64,000 nucleotides of DNA from Verpa conica (Eukaryota > Ascomycota > Pezizomycetes > Pezizales > Morchellaceae), in contig JAUFSD010000001.1 of the NCBI GenBank assembly GCA_033030425.1, positions 558,001-622,000 on the forward strand. Reading direction: 5' to 3'. The number at the start of each line of letters is the position of its first letter. Position 1 is the stretch's first letter. Made by a program: the position numbers and the translations under genes. Below the pieces are notes generated by a model, which ran no database searches, was not told the DNA's origin, and saw nothing but the letters and a program-made list of their open reading frames with translations. Below are positions 58,701 to 64,000 of this stretch, piece by piece.

Positions 58701-60479
58701 GTCGAGGAAGCAGATAGTCTTTTCAATGGTAATAATGATCCCTCCTTTTACCTGGGAGGCTAAACTAATAGGAGCGTCATGACAGATACAAACCATATGA
58801 ATAATGGTGATTCATTTGTGAAACGACATAAATCAGTTACGAGTGTTGCATATTCAACTACGTCGTTACGAAAAAGGTTTGGGTTGGGCCATAATTCGAT
58901 GAGAGATCCCTATGACGGTAAAAGCAGTGTGTGGAGGACGCTCAGTAAGAGTAGTAGGTTAGGGCAGGATACACATAAAGGACATCTGGCGAGGAGTAAG
59001 TCAACAGATTATGATATTAGATCATATGTCCCACCAAAGAGGCCGTCTTCGAGGGATAGCCCGAATCTTCTCAATGCTTTCAGCAATCCTATGTCTTCAC
59101 CACTCACTCCACTGCGACCCCTTTCGTCAATTATTGGCTCTCCAAATAATCTCGCCCCAGACAAGCCCCTCCCTGTAGCACCCATGCATCTACAAGTCCC
59201 TGGTACTCCTAGTGGTGCTCCTCGGAGGAAGCGTAGAAGCTCCTTGAGCGACCTCACGAACCACCCTGACTACCAGCCTATCCTCCCACCAATGAGTTCA
59301 ACTCCTGATCACCCAGATCCTCTCCGCTTTCCTGAGCCCGAACCCCTCCGATTCCCTGATCCTGAGCCCCTGCGGTTCCCCGATCCAGAGCCTCTCCGCT
59401 TCAACCGCACTCCCGATCACCCTGATCCCCTCCGCTTTAGTCGGAGCACACCAGACCACCCGGATCCCCTCCGCTTCAACCGAAGCACGCCAGACCATCC
59501 GGATCCCCTCCGCTTCAACCGGAGCACACCAGACCATCCAGATCCCCTCCGCTTCAATCGCACACCAGATCATCTAGATCCTCTCCGCCTCACTCCTAGA
59601 ACACCTGATCATCCCGACCCGCTGCGTATAACCCGCACCCCTGATCACCCCGATCCACTCCGCCTAACCCGTAGTAATGGGCTTCGAAACCGCAGTCGTA
59701 CTACGGTGAGCCCACCAGAGAGGTCAGATACACCACCGCAAACGCCCTCAACCCCAGGTCGCTCTAATTCTCGTCTTAGTGACCGCAGCGAGATCCCAGT
59801 CCGCCGTGGGACTGCCAGTCCTGGCCCCCAGCGTCTCAAAATGCAGAGCACGCAAAAACTTCGAGAACGGCTATTGACTGAGAAGCAAGCCATTACTCGA
59901 GTTGAAAGTGGTCTACAACGTGAAATTGATAAAATCGGTGAAGAGCTAAACATGGCTTCGCGTCTCTCCGGCCGTGGCAGCGCACACTCAACGGCCATCA
60001 AAGATCTTACTTCACGAGTATCTCAAATTGAGTCCCGAATTCCGGTGATAAATGACTTGACGAATAAGCTAGAGGCAATGTCGAATAAATTAGAAATTGA
60101 GAAGAGTCACCATGAGGCCGTAATGAGCAAGAAGGAGAAGGAGCTAGAAGGGCTCGATAAATTGTGGAATGATTGTATGAATGAGAACGATGTTATGTTT
60201 GAGACTTTTAACCAGGAGTTGGTTAAGATGAGTGCAGGCTTAAAACAAGGGCGGGGTGAGATTGAGATGCTAAGGATATTACAGGAAGTACGAGGAGAGC
60301 AGGGGAGGTTGAAAAGGGAGAATATGTATGTTGTATTCCTTTCTATGTGGGTAATAGTTGAAGGAGAAACTAATTTGAACTATAGGAGATTGAGGAAGGA
60401 GAACAACGGTTTAAAGGCTCTGGTGGAGGTGACGGAAGTAAAAGAGAAGTCGCTGGGGAGTCCAATGCATGGGAAGTGA
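55716..60479 (+). CDS. BUD3: Bud3-like Dbl-homology Rho GEF with C-terminal repeat and coiled coil
   Basis: The model is exons 55716-58728, 58786-60325 and 60386-60479, encoding 1548 residues. Without the first splice, the GEF frame stops at 58763 and a second frame starts at 58779 on the same strand; a 15-nt gap is too small for two ordinary genes. Donor GTAATA (58729), branch AACTAAT and acceptor ACAG (58785) join them in frame. The N-terminus (VLVFYNPLSL, SPSSPLYAAVNHLPLPKQ) looks like the fungal Bud3 N-terminal domain. The DH domain spans about residues 225-405, with KLRSLIIEPVQRLPRYTLLI as its CR3 helix. Residues about 830-1000 look RhoGAP-like and lack an evident arginine finger. A DHPDPLR repeat array and a coiled coil follow. 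Bud3 proteins act at septation sites as GEFs (Rho4 in moulds, Cdc42 in yeast). Family call moderate; DH call strong. Confidence 0.68.
59301..59676 (+). repeat. protein-coding tandem repeat (TPDHPDPLRF type)
   Basis: Eight units of the pattern (R/S)TPDHxDPLR(F/L/I) with 12-13 residue spacing are interrupted after the first by three shorter (P/E)PEPLRF units. Third codon positions vary between units while DPLR is kept. Confidence 0.85.
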
Positions 60480-61000
60480 TAAAAGCACTCTCAGAATTGA
60501 TCCTAGGGTAGTGAGGCAGGGGGTTTCTTAAATATTTTCCCGCACAATCGATAGGCAGTGGGCGAACATGACTGGCTTGGAAGCGAGGTGTATTTTTCTC
60601 CCCTCGGTATACCGAGATTTCTTTATTCCTTTATTCCTTTATTCCTTTATTTCTGTAAAAGCTATGGGTGGTTATAGGTATCTTGTTTTTGTAGGCGCAC
60701 TTCCTTTTTCTATATGTACGATTAACAAGGGGGACTTGTAGAGTTTAAGGTTTTCTGTGCAAGCAGTTATAGTTAATTGTCTACGCACCACCCCGTATTG
60801 CAGACTCATTATTGGCTTGGCTTCGTTCCTCAAGTTACACCGCTATTATACTCATCACACCACTCACTACAGGGTTACATCTACAAACCAAGGTACCGGA
60901 TCCTACATAGCACTATCAACCATGGTGGTCACTTCGCCAATGCTTAATATTCCTTTTGTTTATAACCTAGATCTCTACCCACCCGAGTTTGGTTAACCAC

Positions 61001-61183
61001 TACAGTCGCACCTCGCTATGCCGGATCTCAATATACCGGATCCTTTGCTCTCCCAACGAAATCCCCTGGCTAAAACATTTTCTCTACTGCGAAATTTGCT
61101 ATTCCAGATTCTTTGTAAAAACTTCCTATCCCGTATAAAATCCTCTGAATTATTGGCATCCCGCATATCGAGGTACGACTGTA
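61001..61183. mobile_element. pogo/Fot1-like MITE with TA target duplication
   Basis: TA, then CAGTCGCACCTCGCTATGCC at the left. The right end reads in reverse complement TA, CAGTCGTACCTCGATATGCG. Terminal repeats of about 25 nt match at roughly 21 positions. The 179-bp interior has no frame. CAGTCGTACCTCG-type ends are common among pogo-type elements. Confidence 0.75.
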
Positions 61184-61347
61184 CTTTCTATAGCTCGGAA
61201 CGATCTTTCCGGGCATCTTGTTGGCTTGGGCACACGACCTATACCAATAAACGAGTCGATGCCCGTAGGATCTGTTGGGAATTAGGAAATGAAAGACACT
61301 CGGAGTAACCGAGATGGGGCGACAATTCGCTGAGAGAGTGATTACCT

Positions 61348-61376
61348 GTGAACGGGAATTCGAGATCCCGGTTCAC
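61348..61376. repeat. imperfect palindrome
   Basis: The left arm GTGAACGGGA and the right arm TCCCGGTTCAC surround ATTCGAGA. It could form a hairpin; the role is unknown. Confidence 0.4.
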
Positions 61377-61763
61377 GAATACGAGGGTTTCTGGACCCAT
61401 GTTACTGGTGTCTTGACCCAATTAAGCTTAACTGGGCCATTGGAAGCGAGAGGAGTTTCTGGTGGGTTAGGTAACCCCCGCCTCTAGCCTGCAGGAACAG
61501 CAAGCCGACGACGGAGTGAAGTCGCCGCCCGACACTAAACTTTCTTCCTCTTCCCAGGCCTAGATTCTTTATACATAAACAAGATTCTTCTCCCGAGATT
61601 CCATTTGCCTCTACACCACAGAAAGATTTCACCACCTATCTACGTCAATTTTCGATTTCTATTAAATATCCCCGCTTCCCCTTGCTATCCCCTAGCCTCT
61701 ATTCCTCGTACGAGAAACAGAACAGCTCTAGCAAATATATAGAAAACACCTAGTAAATCAAAG

Positions 61764-63138
61764 ATGTTTTCCTGGGTTAAAAGCACCGCTCAGGCGTCGT
61801 AAGTTTTATCCCTCATGTCTTCCACTTCTAAAAAACTAATTATATCCTTGTTTTCCCATAGCATAGCCACCGCTCTCGGTACTGCTGAACCGATCTATGG
61901 CCCCTCCGCTATCCACTCTGTAGCCGTACAGGAATCTGAAAACCCCAACTATGAGCTCACAAGAGATGATTTAAGATGGCATGCCCTCGATAACACAAGC
62001 GCCGAGACACAGACGTTCTATCTTGAAGCCGACAGCGGGCATATGGGGCTTATACAAATTGTCTATTCGAACGTTGTGTAAGTTGTGGGTACTACACCCC
62101 GCTTTAGTAATGAGCTGACGAAGGAGATAGGAACATACACATAACTGCCCAGGTTTCCACAAAAATATTTCACCCCGACGGCCGTATAACATGGTCTAGC
62201 AAACCACTCACAAACCCAGGTTTTGATGACACTAAACACTCTTTCTACGCTGACGATATAGCTATCATACTGAGTGAAGACGGAAAATCTTACAACATCA
62301 AAAGTGCTGTGGATCCAAGCATTTTTATTGATATGATCGTAACTCAGATCACCCCAGGTTTCATGATCGGGAAGGATGGACGTTCAAATTTTGGGACTGA
62401 CCCCGAACATCCATGGGGTGCGATTAGACATGTATTTTGGCCTAGAAATAGGCTGGGGGGTTTTATAAAGGTTGGAAATGAGAAGGTAGATTTTAAGGGC
62501 GTAGGAATGCACGTTATGGCATTGCAAGGGATGAAGCCGCATCATGCTGGTACGTTCTCCCCTGTCCAAACATAAAATCTCCCCCAAAAAGTGCTAAAAG
62601 AGGTGATGTAGCTGCCAAGTGGAATTTTGTCAACTTCCAGGGCCCTACTTTCTCCGCCGTGATGATGGAATTCACTACTCCTCCTTCCTATGGTACAACT
62701 ACTGTCAACATCACAGGTATCTCCAAAGATGGCGATCTCGTCGCTGCTGGGACAAAGGGATCATGTGAACACCTAGCGTCGAAGCAAGACGATATAGAAC
62801 TGCCTGAACCCACAGCTGCGAAGTTTGTATGGCGCGCTACGACAAAGGATGGCAAGGCTGTCGAGGCTGTCCTTGAGGGAGACCTAGGGAAGAGGATTGA
62901 TCGTGTGGATATTATGGCAGAGGTACCTGCTATAATAAAGAAGATTGCTGGAAATGTGGCAGGAACGAAGCCATATATCTATCAGGTATGTTTGACCTAA
63001 GCGAATGTGTTAAAATGGACGCTAATTATTACCCGGCTACAGTTCCATCAGAAGATGACCATGAAGCTGAAAATCGGTGATGAGGTCATCGAGGAAGAAG
63101 GAAAGTTCTTTTACGAGGCCACCTTTATCTCTGAATAG
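61764..63138 (+). CDS. SVF1: survival factor Svf1, 5 exons
   Basis: Exons 61764-61798, 61862-62077, 62131-62549, 62612-62985 and 63043-63138 give 379 residues. The start [12 protein letters not shown] is the amphipathic N-terminus typical of Svf1. It is followed by [85 protein letters not shown] and, across intron 3, [12 protein letters not shown]. The C-terminus ends [12 protein letters not shown]. Svf1 is a two-lipocalin-fold protein that in yeast supports survival under oxidative stress and moves ceramides from ER to Golgi. All introns fall where frame and motifs demand. Confidence 0.93.
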
Positions 63139-63699
63139 TTTAGATTATCATTATCATTATTATTATTATTATGGGGAGGATTCTGGCGCGGCTACATTTG
63201 GAAATTGTTCCGATATAATGACTATGCCCTAACGTTTTAACTATTTCTTGTTTTTTTTGTATCTGTTTTGTCTTTTGGCTGCTATCTGTTTTACAAGTGC
63301 CAAGGGAAAGATAATAACAGCTTAGAGAGAGTTTTAAGAAATAGGCTTCTTACCGTACTTTACTCAAGTTATTTTGGCACTCCTAATACACCACTGTTAA
63401 GAGAGTTACAAGGTAAAATAGATCCTCTAGTATTCATAGGTAAACCGCGAAGACTTTAAGTGCATCCTGTAGTAATATCTCGGACGTAGTACAAACTTGT
63501 GGTTAATACCTGTACCGTTCGCTTATTGTGAGGCTTATCATCCGGGATCCTCAGAGGCGCGTCCGTAGCACGCCGCTCTGCTCTTCTAACGCGTTTCTTC
63601 AGGCCACAAATCAACCCCCAACCCACCACTTCACTTAACAACCGATCAACACTAACAAGCACTACAGACACCACTGCATCATAGCCTCAATCTACAGCA
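63139..63699. other. spacer between SVF1 and the H4 gene
   Basis: Contains an ATT microsatellite near 63147-63171 and a 63-codon T-rich frame (63268-63459) that I do not recognise. Confidence 0.5.
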
Positions 63700-64000
63700 A
63701 TGCCACCCGCACCCCGCCGGTTAAACGCAGCTATAGTCTCTAGTAGCACAGCTACAAATAGGAGCGACGGACTCGGTAAAGGACTTGGGAAAAGTAGACC
63801 GAGGATAGGAGGGAAAGGACTCGCAAGGCAGCAGTCGAAGAGACATAGAAAGGTGATGAAGGATACTGTGAGGGGGATCAGTACGTTTCCCCCCCTCTGT
63901 TTTCTAAAGTGGAAGAGTAAAAGAAGACCGAGAAAGTAGTAGAAGGTGATTATCGATTACACAAGGCGTAGAGCTAATACCCTAAATAGCTAAGCCAGAT
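63700..64000 (+). CDS. divergent histone H4 (variant), 3' part outside window
   Basis: Exon 1 is 63700-63880 and exon 2 begins at 63990 after donor GTACGT, branch GCTAAT and acceptor AATAG. The first 27 or so residues are unrelated to canonical H4. Then IGGKGLARQQSKRHRKVMKD aligns with the H4 tail GGKGLGKGGAKRHRKILRD, and TVRGITKPD (spliced) aligns with NIQGITKPA. K8, K16 and K20 equivalents are kept, while the K12 equivalent is arginine and the GLGKGGA turn is altered. The histone fold itself lies beyond the window. Filamentous fungi are known to have an H4 variant besides the canonical copies; whether this is that variant or a pseudogene cannot be decided here. Confidence 0.75.

Larger units (their letters stand above)
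60480..61763. other. intergenic region with DNA-transposon relic
   Basis: Contains a TTTATTCC microrepeat near 60621-60652, a pogo-like MITE and an imperfect palindrome. No protein gene recognised; no TACATGTA. Confidence 0.55.

Noticed and set aside
63268..63459. 63-codon frame after SVF1
   Set aside because: T-rich start and AT-rich composition with no recognised motif.
1..64000. CRISPR arrays, bacterial-type operons, riboswitches, secondary-metabolite cluster
   Set aside because: Gene structure is eukaryotic with spliceosomal introns; no regular short repeats with spacers, and no PKS, NRPS or similar genes were seen.

Overview
The window looks like nuclear DNA of a filamentous ascomycete (Pezizomycotina). 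Genes are dense and on both strands. Introns are mostly 45-100 nt with CTAAC/CTGAC/CTAAT branch sites. The gene set is typical of the group: an SREA-type siderophore repressor, a 4.4-kresidue cytoplasmic dynein heavy chain, a Bud3-type RhoGEF, Svf1, a LYC1-type acetyltransferase and an HRK1/Oca2-type kinase. AT-rich spacers with many MITE-like elements and an abundant TACATGTA palindrome make an early-diverging lineage such as Pezizomycetes a possible home, but that placement is inference.

Layout, left to right: 3'-truncated TCAB1/Swt21-like WD40 gene (-, 1-1045); amino-acid permease with a 9-nt microexon (+, 2062-4000); kinetochore NUF2 (-, 4730-6230); a 1.7-kb divergent spacer with three related MITEs; LYC1-like acetyltransferase (+, 7934-9110); two-finger GATA repressor SREA (+, 10577-13068); an unrecognised two-exon gene (+, 14256-15427); a 2.7-kb spacer; HRK1/Oca2-type kinase (+, 18174-20680); mitochondrial uL11m (-, 21461-22084); DCN1 (+, 22715-24010); GNAT protein with a hydrophobic N-terminal segment (-, 24468-25184); a 2.7-kb AT-rich spacer with two intron-containing tRNA-Phe genes and a foldback element; BRX1 (+, 27921-28952); decayed Tc1-like transposase (29307-29969); an apparently full-length LINE with a 15-bp target-site duplication (30391-35538); dynein heavy chain (-, 36259-50008, 12 exons); WDR48/UAF1-like gene (+, 51096-54400); Bud3-like RhoGEF (+, 55716-60479); SVF1 (+, 61764-63138); and the 5' part of a divergent histone H4 (+, from 63700).

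Exon boundaries were derived by hand from splice signals, reading-frame continuity and recalled family motifs. All multi-exon totals are divisible by three.

Most genes are housekeeping genes and do not form one pathway. The observations most worth following are: (i) sixteen copies of the exact palindrome TACATGTA, all outside coding sequence, nearly all upstream of genes or in divergent promoters and none in the convergent spacers; (ii) three ATCWGATAA sites, the published SREA/SRE consensus, in and just downstream of the SREA gene, one of them upstream of the unrecognised gene; (iii) a histone H4 with an extended, altered tail; (iv) the intact LINE; and (v) a RhoGEF whose apparent 3' neighbour is probably part of the same protein.
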